The notes under the pieces were generated by a model that made no database searches, was not told the DNA's origin, and saw only the letters and a list, made by a program, of their open reading frames with translations. A stretch of 64,000 nucleotides of DNA, taken from Desulfovibrio legallii. Its GTDB lineage: Bacteria > Desulfobacterota > Desulfovibrionia > Desulfovibrionales > Desulfovibrionaceae. Made by a program: the position numbers and the translations under genes. The DNA lies in NCBI RefSeq assembly GCF_900102485.1, contig NZ_FNBX01000015.1, positions 6,711 to 70,710 on the forward strand, written 5' to 3'. Positions 1 to 8,030 of the stretch are shown piece by piece; the first letter of the stretch is position 1, and every line of letters starts with the position of its first letter.

Positions 1-1717
1 CCTTGAAGGCCATTTCGGAGGAATCCACCGTGTGGTAGCTGCCGTCGTAAACTTTGACGCGGAAGTCCACCACCTGGCAGCCGGCCAGAAAGCCGCGGGC
101 CGCCGCCTCCTGAACGCCCTTGTCGATGGCCGGGATATACTGGCGGGGGATGACGCCGCCCACGATGGCGTCTTCAAAAATATAGCCCGAACCGCGCGGC
201 AGGCCTTCCATCTCTATCCAGCAGTCGCCGAACTGGCCCCGGCCGCCGGATTGCTTTTTGTGGCGGCCCTGCACCTGGCATTTGCCGCGCACGGTTTCGC
301 GGTAGGGCACCTTGGGCGTTTTGAGCACAATGTCCACCTTAAAGCGGCGTTTGGCCTTTTCCACCGAGAGCTCAATGTGCAGCTGGCCCATGCCGGAGAT
401 CAGAATGTCGCCGTTTTCCTCGTCGCGGCCCAGGCGCAGGGTGATGTCTTCGTCCAGCAGGCGCTGCATGGCGGCGTAGACCTTGTCTTCCTCGCCTTTC
501 TCTTTGGGGGCCAGGGCGTAGGTAATGAGCTGCGGGGGCAGTGCGGGCATGGGCAGGGTAAAGGGGGCCTTTTCATCGCAGAGGGTATCGCCGGTGCGGG
601 TGTTTTTGAGCTTGGCCACGGCCACCAGCGCGCCGGGCCCCACGGGCTCCTTGCAGGGGGTCTGGGTTTTGCCCAGCAGGTAGAGCAGGCCGCCCAGGCG
701 TTCGCCCTCGCCGCTGCGGACATTTTTGAGGTTCATGTCGCCGCTGAGCGTGCCGGAGAGCACGCGCAGCAGGGAAAGCTGCCCGGCAAAAGGATCCGCC
801 AGGGTTTTGAAGACAAAGCAGGCCGCCGGAGCTTCGGGATCCGGGGCGCGCTCCGCGCCGTCCGCGCCCACAAAGGCGGGGCGGTCCAGGGGGGAGGGCA
901 GCAGGGCCTCAATGGCCGCCAACAGGGCCTTGCCGCCTTTGTTTTCCAGAGCGGCGCAGGCCAGCACCGGGGTCAGCTCGCCTTTGAGCACGCCCGCGCG
1001 CAGGCCGGTACGCAGATCTTCCGGGCTGAGGCTGCCTTCCTCCAGGTATTTTTCCATGAGTTCTTCGTCGCTTTCGGCAATGTTCTCAATGGCCACATCG
1101 CGCAGCAGGGTCACGTCGTCGGCCAGGGCGGCGGGGATGTCCGCTTCGGCCGTGGCACCGTCGGGGCCAAACATGTGCGCCCGGCCCGCGAGCACGTCGG
1201 CCATGCCCACCAGGGTTTCGCCCTGGCGGATGGGCAGCTGCAGGACCACGGGCTTGACGCCCAGGGCGGTCAGACCGTCAAAGGCCATCTGAAAGTCGGC
1301 CCGGTCGCGGTCCATCTTGTTGATGACCATCAGGGCGGGCAGCCCGGCGGCGCGCGTCATGCTCCAGAATTTTTTGGTCAGGGGGCGCACGCCGTCCACG
1401 GCGTCCAGCACGAAGACCACGGCGTCCACGCCCATAAGCAGGCATTCCATATCGCCCGTAAAATTGCCGTCACCGGGAATATCCAGCAGGAAATGGCGGT
1501 TTTTGTTCCAGAGGTAGGTGGCGCAGGTTGGCTGCACCGAACCGCGGCGGCGCACTTCTTCGGGTTCGTAGTCCAGGCAGGTGGTGCCTTCTTCAATGGC
1601 GCCCATGCGGCTTACGGCCCCGGCGTTGAAGAGCAGCATTTCCGCCAGGGACGTTTTGCCGCAGCCGCCGGTGCCGACGAGTGCGAAGGTGCGTTGCATT
1701 TCCAGTGGAGTAGGCAT
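1..1717 (-). CDS. fusA: Elongation factor G-like translational GTPase (3' end outside window)
   Basis: This is a GTPase of the EF-G family, which drives ribosomal translocation or recycling in the cytoplasm. Reading leftwards from ATG at 1717 the protein starts MPTPLEMQRTFALVGTGG. The P-loop is GTGGCGKTS (canonical EF-G has AGKTT), G3 is DIPGDGNF where classical EF-G has DTPGH, and G4 is NKMD. These changes fit the divergent second EF-G (FusA2-like) found in many anaerobes rather than the main EF-G. About 572 codons are visible of the usual ~690, so domains I to part of IV are present and the C-terminus lies left of the window. A GGGAGA Shine-Dalgarno sequence sits 5-6 nt upstream. It lies about 265 bp downstream of msrAB on the same strand with no close operon coupling. 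The family call is firm; the paralogue assignment is inference. Confidence 0.9.
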   Translation of the reverse strand, partial: MPTPLEMQRTFALVGTGGCGKTSLAEMLLFNAGAVSRMGAIEEGTTCLDYEPEEVRRRGSVQPTCATYLWNKNRHFLLDIPGDGNFTGDMECLLMGVDAVVFVLDAVDGVRPLTKKFWSMTRAAGLPALMVINKMDRDRADFQMAFDGLTALGVKPVVLQLPIRQGETLVGMADVLAGRAHMFGPDGATAEADIPAALADDVTLLRDVAIENIAESDEELMEKYLEEGSLSPEDLRTGLRAGVLKGELTPVLACAALENKGGKALLAAIEALLPSPLDRPAFVGADGAERAPDPEAPAACFVFKTLADPFAGQLSLLRVLSGTLSGDMNLKNVRSGEGERLGGLLYLLGKTQTPCKEPVGPGALVAVAKLKNTRTGDTLCDEKAPFTLPMPALPPQLITYALAPKEKGEEDKVYAAMQRLLDEDITLRLGRDEENGDILISGMGQLHIELSVEKAKRRFKVDIVLKTPKVPYRETVRGKCQVQGRHKKQSGGRGQFGDCWIEMEGLPRGSGYIFEDAIVGGVIPRQYIPAIDKGVQEAAARGFLAGCQVVDFRVKVYDGSYHTVDSSEMAFK

Positions 1718-1982
1718 GGTGTTCTCCCTTGCTAAGCGATGTGGCGGGCGCGTCGGGCGCTGGCCGGATGTACGGAAACAAAGGGCGAGGCGTATCCTCC
1801 TGAAAAAACGGCTCAAACTTATGGATCAGCGGGGTCGTGCCCGGCCGGGCAAAGGCCGGGGCGCGCGGCCGAGGCCGTGGCGGGGGATCTCGCCCCGTCT
1901 GGCCCATTGTCTTGTACCCTACAGGGTTGCCGCCAGAAAGGGAAGGGGGCCCGCCCTGAGGCGGTGCGGGCGGCCGCCCTGT

Positions 1983-2915
1983 TCAGCCCTTGGCGCGGCG
2001 GGAAAAGCGCGGCACGGACATGTGGCAGACCCCCCGCCCCGTGCGCCGGGCAAAGTGCTGGTGGTAGGGCTCCGCCGGGTAAAAGGGCCCGGCGGGCAGC
2101 ACCTGGGTGGTCACGGCGTAGCCCAGGCCGCGCAGCTCGTCCAGCAGGCGCAGGGCCACGGCCTTCTGGTCCGCATCCAGCCAGAACACAGCGGAGCGGT
2201 ACTGCTCCCCCACGTCCGGGCCCTGGCGGTTGCGCTGGGTGGGGTCGTGGATTTCAAAAAAGCGGCGCAGGATCTGCTCATAGCTGATTGCGGCCGGGTT
2301 GAAAGTCAGGCGCACGGCTTCGGCATGGCCCGTTTCCCCTGAGCAGACCTCTTCATAGCTGGGCTCGGCTGTGTGCCCGCCCGTGTAGCCGGACTGCGCC
2401 GTGCAGACCCCAGGCAGGCGGCCCAGGGCGTCTTCCACGCCCCAGAAGCAGCCCCCGGCCACCACGGCCACGCCCGTGCAGGCAGGATCCGCGTTTTGCA
2501 GGCCTGCCTCGGCTGCCCCGTGCGGGGCGGCGGCCACAGCGGGCGCTTCTTCGCCGGCGGGCACAAAGTGCAGGGAGAGGGAGTTGACGCAGTGCCGGGT
2601 GTTTTTGGGGGTAAAGCCCTCGCCCGCAAACACATGGCCCAGGTGGCCGCCGCAGCGGGCGCAGACGATTTCCGCGCGGTGGCCGTCCGCATCGGGCTGG
2701 CGGCGCACGGCCCCGGGCAGGGTGTCGTCAAAGCTGGGCCAGCCGCTGCCGGAGTCGAATTTGTCTTCAGCGCGGAACAGGGGCGTGCCGCACTGGCGGC
2801 AGCAGTAGCGGCCCGGCGCGGCCGTGTGGACATAAGCCCCGCTGAAGGGCGGTTCTGTAGCCTTGTGCAGCAATACGGCGGTTTCTTCCGGGGAGAGGGG
2901 GGGCAGGGTCTTCAT
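1983..2915 (-). CDS. msrAB: Bifunctional methionine sulfoxide reductase MsrB-MsrA fusion
   Basis: It repairs both diastereomers of methionine sulfoxide. The 310-aa chain has an N-terminal MsrB domain (about residues 5-130): two zinc CXXC pairs (CRQC and CARC), the GWPSF motif and the catalytic Cys in RHCVNS. A short Ala/Pro linker follows, then an MsrA domain (about 145-300) with the catalytic GGCFWG motif and the GYTGG and YHQ(H)F segments. The order B-A is the reverse of the common PilB-type A-B arrangement but is known in nature. No secretion signal is visible, so it is probably cytoplasmic. Its ATG overlaps the galE stop by 4 nt (2912-2915), which implies translational coupling and co-transcription with galE. 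Confidence 0.95.
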   Translation of the reverse strand: MKTLPPLSPEETAVLLHKATEPPFSGAYVHTAAPGRYCCRQCGTPLFRAEDKFDSGSGWPSFDDTLPGAVRRQPDADGHRAEIVCARCGGHLGHVFAGEGFTPKNTRHCVNSLSLHFVPAGEEAPAVAAAPHGAAEAGLQNADPACTGVAVVAGGCFWGVEDALGRLPGVCTAQSGYTGGHTAEPSYEEVCSGETGHAEAVRLTFNPAAISYEQILRRFFEIHDPTQRNRQGPDVGEQYRSAVFWLDADQKAVALRLLDELRGLGYAVTTQVLPAGPFYPAEPYHQHFARRTGRGVCHMSVPRFSRRAKG

Positions 2916-3907
2916 GGGGCAGTCTCCTCATAGCCGTGGGGGTGGCTTTTGTGCCAGGCCCAGGCCGCGGCGATGACGCTTTCCACCTCGGCGCGGGCGG
3001 TCCAGCCCAGGATCCGGCGGGCGCGTTCCGGCGCGGCCACCAGGCGGGCGGGGTCGCCGGGCCGCCGGGGGCCGATCTTCACGGGGATGTCCCGGCCGGT
3101 GACGCGGCGGGCCGCGTCGATCATTTCCCGCACGGAAAAGCCCCGTCCGTTGCCCAGGTTGCAGACCACGCTTTCCCCGCCGGCGCGCAGGTAGCGCAGG
3201 GCGCGGCAGTGGGCGTCGGCCAGCTCCAGCACGTCCAGGTAGTCGCGGATGCAGGTGCCGTCAGGGGTGGGGTAGTCGTCGCCGTAGACGGTGACATGGG
3301 GCCGCAGGCCCAGGGGCACCTGCAGGATGATGGGCACCAGGTGGCTTTCGGGCCGGTGGTCTTCGCCCAGACTGCCGTCGGGCCAGGCCCCGGCCACGTT
3401 AAAGTAGCGCAGGGTTACGGCGCGGATGCCGTGGGCCAGCCCCACCCAGTGGGTCATGCTCTCCATAATGCGCTTGCTTTCCCCATAGGGATTGGTGGGC
3501 GCAAGGGGCGCGTCCTCCGGGATGGGCACGGCGGCGGGCTCGCCGTACACGGCGGCGGAGGACGAAAACACGAGCTTGTCCGCCCCGTGGCGCAGCATGG
3601 CCTCCAGCAGCACCTGCATGCCGTGGATATTGTTGTTGAAGTAGGGCAGGGGGCGCTCCACGCTTTCCCCCACCAAAGACCAGGCCGCAAAATGCAGCAC
3701 GGCTTCTACCTTGTGGCGTTGAAAAATGGTGTCCAGTTGGGCGGGATCACGCATGTCGCCCACATACAGGGGCACGCCTGCGGGCACCGCCGCCCGGTGC
3801 CCGGTGCGCAGGTTGTCCAGCACCACGGGGTCTTCGCCGTGCGCCAGCAAAAGCCGCACGTTGTGAGAGCCGATGTAGCCCGCGCCGCCGCATACCAGTA
3901 TGGCCAT
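2912..3907 (-). CDS. galE: UDP-glucose 4-epimerase
   Basis: This NAD-dependent short-chain dehydrogenase/reductase interconverts UDP-glucose and UDP-galactose for surface polysaccharide synthesis. The protein (331 aa) begins MAILVCGGAGYIGSHN, a textbook GxxGxxG Rossmann loop. It carries the SSSAAVYG serine motif, the YxxxK catalytic pair in NPYGESKR, and the RYFNVAG segment typical of GalE. The frame stays open upstream, but ATG 3907 is the first start before the Rossmann fold and has AAGGAAAAGG just ahead. Expression probably starts from the promoter at 3961-3989 and continues into msrAB through a 4-nt overlap. Confidence 0.95.
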   Translation of the reverse strand: MAILVCGGAGYIGSHNVRLLLAHGEDPVVLDNLRTGHRAAVPAGVPLYVGDMRDPAQLDTIFQRHKVEAVLHFAAWSLVGESVERPLPYFNNNIHGMQVLLEAMLRHGADKLVFSSSAAVYGEPAAVPIPEDAPLAPTNPYGESKRIMESMTHWVGLAHGIRAVTLRYFNVAGAWPDGSLGEDHRPESHLVPIILQVPLGLRPHVTVYGDDYPTPDGTCIRDYLDVLELADAHCRALRYLRAGGESVVCNLGNGRGFSVREMIDAARRVTGRDIPVKIGPRRPGDPARLVAAPERARRILGWTARAEVESVIAAAWAWHKSHPHGYEETAP

Positions 3908-3960
3908 ACCTTTTCCTTTTCTTGCCTGACATTGCCCCGGCCGGTGCGGGGCCTGGGAAC

Positions 3961-3989
3961 ATTTTGCCCCGGCGCGCCGCCTTTGACAA
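3961..3989 (-). promoter_or_regulatory. Sigma-70-like promoter for galE-msrAB
   Basis: On the minus strand TTGTCA (3984-3989) is followed after 17 nt by CAAAAT (3961-3966), about 50 nt before the galE start. The -35 is good and the -10 moderate. It lies back-to-back with the efflux-operon promoter. Confidence 0.5.
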
Positions 3990-4019
3990 GAGCGCGCTGC
4001 AGGCGGGCAGGGCAAAATA

Positions 4020-4038
4020 GGAACAGTTCCGAAATTTC
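4020..4038. promoter_or_regulatory. Palindromic operator candidate upstream of copper-efflux operon
   Basis: A perfect inverted repeat GGAAC-A-GTTCC (4020-4030) abuts a second palindrome GAAATTTC (4031-4038), four bases before the -35 box of the efflux-operon promoter. Position and symmetry suggest a transcription-factor site. No regulator gene is adjacent. It does not lie in the -35/-10 spacer as a CueR/MerR site would. Confidence 0.4.
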
Positions 4039-4041
4039 TGC

Positions 4042-4070
4042 TTGACACGCCGTCGGGCAAACCTTATTAA
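4042..4070 (+). promoter_or_regulatory. Strong sigma-70-like promoter of the cus-type operon
   Basis: TTGACA (4042-4047), an exact 17-nt spacer and TATTAA (4065-4070). The predicted start of transcription falls at or within a base or two of the ATG at 4077, so the first gene may be translated from a leaderless mRNA. Confidence 0.7.
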
Positions 4071-4076
4071 AAAGCT

Positions 4077-4511
4077 ATGTTGAAGCGGAAAACCTCCATA
4101 TGCGTCATCCTGCTCATGGCCCTGCTTGCGCTGGGCCGGGTGCAGCCCGTCTTTGCCGACGGGTGCGGTCAGGCCGCGCCTGCGGCGGTGGGCTGCCTGA
4201 TGGGCGATGCCGCGCCGCTTGCCGCCTGCTGTGCCGCAGCCATGCATGGGGGGTGGGGCGCGTCAACCGTTGCGGACGGCGCTGGCGCCGCCCACACGGG
4301 TCACGCCAACGACGCGCCCGCCCCCGCAGGGCATGCCTGCGCCGCGCAGCTCTGCCTGCAGCTTTCCGCTTCCATCCTGCCGCAAACGCTGACCGTGGCC
4401 ACGCCGCCTCCGGCGGCGGAGCGCCTCGCGGTTTCCGGCGTCAGCGTCCTTCCTTCCCGTCTTGGCGACAATCTCTTCCGTCCTCCCCGTCTGACCACCT
4501 CCAGGGGATAG
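4077..4511 (+). CDS. Small secreted Cys/His/Met-containing protein, first gene of efflux operon
   Basis: Not assigned to a named family. The 144-aa product has a clear Sec signal peptide (MLKRK followed by a hydrophobic core ending VFADG). The mature part holds several Cys (GCG, GCLMG, ACC, ACAAQLC) with His and Met residues and a C-terminal LFRPPR motif. Short proteins with a similar tail are often seen ahead of copper-efflux genes, which fits a periplasmic metal-binding or accessory role, but that is inference. The promoter leaves almost no 5' leader and no Shine-Dalgarno sequence is visible. A 201-bp gap separates it from the outer-membrane channel gene. Confidence 0.6.
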   Translation: MLKRKTSICVILLMALLALGRVQPVFADGCGQAAPAAVGCLMGDAAPLAACCAAAMHGGWGASTVADGAGAAHTGHANDAPAPAGHACAAQLCLQLSASILPQTLTVATPPPAAERLAVSGVSVLPSRLGDNLFRPPRLTTSRG

Positions 4512-4712
4512 TGCCCGGCCTGCGGTCTTGCGCCGTCTTCGGACGGCCTGAGCGCCCGCGCCCGGCCGCTGTCCCTCCGGGCCGGTCTTGCGTCGCGCCG
4601 TGCGCGCCGCATCCCGGCATGCGATCCATGACCCTGTGCGGCAACCTTCGCCCGCGTCCGTTCCTGCGGCGCAGCGGCCTGGTTGCGTGGATTGAACCAG
4701 AGGTGGTGTTTT

Positions 4713-6146
4713 ATGGATACTCCGCGAGTAAACGTCGCGTTGGCGCTTGTGCTGGCGTTCTGGCTTTCCGCCTGCTCGCTTGCGCCGGACTACCAGCGTC
4801 CGGCGGCCCCCATGCCGTCCGCGGTGACGGAGGCGGGCTACGGCCCCGACGCCGCGGCCCGGGCTCCGGGGCAGACTGTGGATATAACGGCCCCGGGCTG
4901 GCGTGACTTCTTTAAGGACGCGCAGCTGCAGGCGCTGCTGGACGAAGGCCTGCGCCGCAACCGCGACCTGAAGCTGGCCGTGCTGGCCGTGGCCGAAGCC
5001 CGCGCCCAGTACGGCGTGCAGCGGGCCGAGCGCCTGCCCCAGCTCAGCCTGGACGGCAGCGATACGGTTTCCGGCTCCTTTTATGACCAACCCAAGGACA
5101 AGTTCGCGCCCATGCTGACCATTCCGGCTTTTGAGCTGGATTTCTTCGGCAGGGTGAAAAACCTGAGCGGCGCGGCCCTGGAGCGTTACCTCGCCAGCGA
5201 GGAAGCGGCCAGAGCGGCGCAGATCAGCCTGGTGGCGCAGATAGCCCAAAGCTGGGCGGATTTGCGCCTGGCCAAGGAAAGCCTGCAGCTGGCCCGCAAA
5301 ACCGTGCAGAGCTGGGAGGCCTCCTACGCCTTTATGGGGAACCGGCTGCGTTCCGGCCAGGCCTCCGTGCTGGAGCTGGAGCAGGCCCGCGGCGCGGCGG
5401 CTTCGGCCAGGGCGGCTTTGGCCCAGCAGGAGCAGGAAGCCGTGCGGGCCGCCAATGCCCTTTCCCTGCTGCTGGGCAGCTTTGAAAAACGGGATCTGCC
5501 CCCGGCCGCGCCCCTGGCGGAACAGGCCACGGCGCCCCTGCCGGAGAGCCTCTCCTCCTCCGTGCTGCTGCGGCGGCCCGACGTGCTGGAAGCCGAACAT
5601 AATCTCAAGGCCGCCAATGCGGACATTGGCGCGGCGCGGGCGGCCTTCTTTCCCATCATCAGCCTTACGGGCAGCGCGGGCTATGCCAGCGGCGCGCTGG
5701 CGAGCCTGTTCGACGGCGCGGCCTCGGTCTGGACCTTTGTGCCGCGTCTGGTCCTGCCCATTTTTACGGCGGGGCGCAACAAGGCCAACCTGGATCTGGC
5801 CGAGGTGCGGAAAGAAAGCTCCGTGACGACCTACGAAAAAACCCTGCAGACGGCCTTCCGCGAGGTGGCGGATGCGCTCATGACCCGGCGTTATTATGCC
5901 GGGCAGCTGGCCGCGCAGCAGGAATACCTGGCCGCGCAGCGCCGGGTGCTGGCCCTGGCCTCCGGCCGCTACGCCAGCGGGACCATCAGTTACCTGGAGG
6001 TGCTGGACGCGCAGCGCACGGTCTATGCCGCCGAGCAGGCCCTGCTGACCATCCGGCGCAACCAGCTGGTTAACGACAGCAACCTTTACGCCGCCCTGGG
6101 CGGGGGCCTTGCGGCGCAAACCGCCGCCCCCGCCGCGCGGCCCTGA
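4713..6146 (+). CDS. cusC: RND efflux outer-membrane lipoprotein channel (CusC/TolC-like)
   Basis: This is the outer-membrane exit duct of the tripartite efflux pump encoded here. The protein (477 aa) starts MDTPRVNV and has a lipoprotein signal with cleavage before Cys in LSACS, typical of the NodT/CusC/OprM class. Two OEP repeats follow (about 60-250 and 270-460), with the RRPDVLEAEHNL and GAARAAFFP motifs between them. An in-frame GTG/TTG extension exists, but AGAGGTGG at 4699-4706 and the signal peptide favour ATG 4713. The CusF-like gene follows after 35 bp and the adaptor and pump genes after that. Confidence 0.93.
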   Translation: MDTPRVNVALALVLAFWLSACSLAPDYQRPAAPMPSAVTEAGYGPDAAARAPGQTVDITAPGWRDFFKDAQLQALLDEGLRRNRDLKLAVLAVAEARAQYGVQRAERLPQLSLDGSDTVSGSFYDQPKDKFAPMLTIPAFELDFFGRVKNLSGAALERYLASEEAARAAQISLVAQIAQSWADLRLAKESLQLARKTVQSWEASYAFMGNRLRSGQASVLELEQARGAAASARAALAQQEQEAVRAANALSLLLGSFEKRDLPPAAPLAEQATAPLPESLSSSVLLRRPDVLEAEHNLKAANADIGAARAAFFPIISLTGSAGYASGALASLFDGAASVWTFVPRLVLPIFTAGRNKANLDLAEVRKESSVTTYEKTLQTAFREVADALMTRRYYAGQLAAQQEYLAAQRRVLALASGRYASGTISYLEVLDAQRTVYAAEQALLTIRRNQLVNDSNLYAALGGGLAAQTAAPAARP

Positions 6147-6181
6147 CCAACCATACTGCAACAAATTATAAGGAAAACATC

Positions 6182-6595
6182 ATGAATACCCGTACCTTCG
6201 CTTTCGCTTCCGCTCTGGCCCTGACCCTTGCCTTCGGCTTTGCCCCCGCCAACGCCTCTGCGGCGCAGGACATGGAGCACGCGGCCCACACTGCGGCCCC
6301 GGCCGCCGACATGGCCCAGGGCGGCCAGATGGAGGGCATGAACCACGCGCCCGACGCGGCCCGCGCCGGGCAGGTCTATACCGCCCAGGGCACACTGATG
6401 AGCGTGGACGCGGCCGCGCCCAAGGCCGTCATCAAGCACACGCCTGTGGCGGCCCTGGGCTGGCCGGCCATGACCATGGGCTTTGCCGTGGAGGACGCCG
6501 ACCTGCTGGCGGGCCTCAAGCCCGGCGACGCCGTGCGCTTTGACTTCCGCATGGAAGGAACCAAGGCCGTCATCGTGGATCTGGAACGCCGCTAA
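6182..6595 (+). CDS. cusF: Periplasmic copper chaperone, CusF-like
   Basis: This small periplasmic protein (137 aa) would bind Cu(I)/Ag(I) and pass it to the CusB/CusA pump. It has a signal peptide (MNTRTFAFAS ending NASAAQ) and a His/Met-rich linker (MEHAAH, MAQGGQMEGMNHA). The C-terminal CusF-type OB fold (about 65-137) contains GWPAMTMGF, which holds the Trp and Met residues that bind the metal by cation-pi and thioether contacts in CusF. The chaperone lies between the channel and adaptor genes. AAGGAAAA precedes the ATG. Confidence 0.92.
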   Translation: MNTRTFAFASALALTLAFGFAPANASAAQDMEHAAHTAAPAADMAQGGQMEGMNHAPDAARAGQVYTAQGTLMSVDAAAPKAVIKHTPVAALGWPAMTMGFAVEDADLLAGLKPGDAVRFDFRMEGTKAVIVDLERR

Positions 6596-6656
6596 CCTGT
6601 CGCATCCGGCGCGCGGAGGGCGCTTTGTCCGTCCGCGCGCCGCAGAGGAATACGCC

Positions 6657-8030
6657 ATGACTGCGAAAAATCTGCTGCTGGCCGCCGCACTGCTTGCGGG
6701 CGGTCTGGGCCTGGGCTACGCCCTCTGGGGGCAGGCCGGAGCCGGGGGAAAAGCGCCCGCTGTAAGCGCGGCCGCCGCGCCTGCGGGCGAGCGCAAGGTG
6801 CTCTACTGGTACGATCCCATGTATCCGGGCACGCACTTTGACAAACCGGGCAAATCGCCCTTTATGGATATGGATCTGGTGCCGCGCTACGCTGACGAAG
6901 GCGCGGGCGCGGGCGTGCGCATTGACCCCGTGCAGGTGCAGAACCTGGCCGTGCGCACGGAAAAAGTGCGGCGGGGGCGGCTGACCTTTACGCGGCAGGT
7001 GCCCGCCAACATCAGTTACAACCGCTACAGCATGGCCAAGGTGCAGCCCCGCGCCGAGGGCTTTGTGGAAAAAATCCGCGCCTATGCCGTGGGCGACGCC
7101 ATTGCCCAGGGCGCGCCCCTGGCGGAAATCACCGTGCCCCAGTGGGCGGCGGACCAGAGCGAATACCTGCTGCTCAAGGCGCAGGGGGGCGACCCCGCCG
7201 TGGTGCGCGGCGTGCGCGAAAAGATGCGCCTGACGGGCATGCCGGAGGAAATGCTGGCCGCTGTGGACCGGACCGGCCGGGTGCAGACCCGCATGACCAT
7301 CAAGGCCCCGGTGGCGGGCATCATTACCACCCTGGACGTCTACCCCGGCATGAACGTGGGCAAGGATACGACCATCGCCGTCATTGAGGGCACGGACCCC
7401 GTGTGGGTGACGGCCAACGTGCCGGAAAGCGACGTGCACCTGCTGGCGGGCAAGAGCCGCGTGCGCCTGAGCGTGGCGGCCTATCCGGACCGGGGGTTCC
7501 AGGCGGAATCCTTCACCCTGCTGCCCGATGCGGATCCGGCCACGCACACCGTGCCGCTGCGCCTCAGCGTGCGCAACCCGGAAGGCCTGCTCCGCCCCGG
7601 CATGACCGCCGGCATCAGCCTGCGCGGCAAGGGGGAGGAGGCCCTGCTCATCCCCACCCAGAGCCTTATTGATTTTGGCGAAGAGCAGCGCGTCATTGTG
7701 CGTGCGGCGGACGGAACCTTTGTGCCCCGCAAGGTGGCGGTGCTGCGTTCCTCCCGCGAGCAGACGGCGGTGGCCTCCGGCCTGGAAGAAGGCGAAGAGG
7801 TGGTGACTACAGGGCTCTTCCTCATCGATTCTGAGGCCAACCTGCGTGGTGCGCTGGAAAAAATGCGGGCCGACGCCGCCCCGGCGGCGGACAAGGCGCC
7901 CGAAGCGCAGCCTGCGCCGAAGGACAAGGCCGCCGCGGCTTCCGGCCATGCGCCGGAGGATAAGGCCGCCCCTGCGGCCGGCGGCAGTCAGGGGGCCGGC
8001 GGCGCGGCCTCCGGGAGGCAAGGATCATGA
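6657..8030 (+). CDS. cusB: Heavy-metal RND efflux periplasmic adaptor (CusB-like)
   Basis: The membrane-fusion protein links the inner-membrane pump to the outer-membrane channel. The 457-aa chain begins [16 protein letters not shown], a membrane anchor or signal. Next is the CusB-type metal-binding segment with [24 protein letters not shown] and Met ligands (about 45-75), then the barrel-sandwich, alpha-hairpin and beta-barrel domains. The last ~50 residues are an Ala/Lys/Pro-rich low-complexity tail not usual for CusB. Its stop overlaps the cusA start (ATGA, 8027-8030), so the two are translationally coupled. Confidence 0.94.
   Translation: MTAKNLLLAAALLAGGLGLGYALWGQAGAGGKAPAVSAAAAPAGERKVLYWYDPMYPGTHFDKPGKSPFMDMDLVPRYADEGAGAGVRIDPVQVQNLAVRTEKVRRGRLTFTRQVPANISYNRYSMAKVQPRAEGFVEKIRAYAVGDAIAQGAPLAEITVPQWAADQSEYLLLKAQGGDPAVVRGVREKMRLTGMPEEMLAAVDRTGRVQTRMTIKAPVAGIITTLDVYPGMNVGKDTTIAVIEGTDPVWVTANVPESDVHLLAGKSRVRLSVAAYPDRGFQAESFTLLPDADPATHTVPLRLSVRNPEGLLRPGMTAGISLRGKGEEALLIPTQSLIDFGEEQRVIVRAADGTFVPRKVAVLRSSREQTAVASGLEEGEEVVTTGLFLIDSEANLRGALEKMRADAAPAADKAPEAQPAPKDKAAAASGHAPEDKAAPAAGGSQGAGGAASGRQGS

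Noticed and set aside
32..1735. Long plus-strand open frame opposite the EF-G-like gene
   Set aside because: His/Gly/Ala-rich shadow of a clear GTPase on the minus strand; no family motif.
4020..4070. CueR/MerR-type copper promoter
   Set aside because: MerR-type promoters have a 19-20 bp spacer with an operator inside; here the spacer is 17 bp and the palindromes lie upstream of -35.
4263..6164. 633-codon minus-strand frame opposite cusC
   Set aside because: Arg/Gly-rich shadow caused by high GC; cusC on the plus strand has signal peptide and family motifs.
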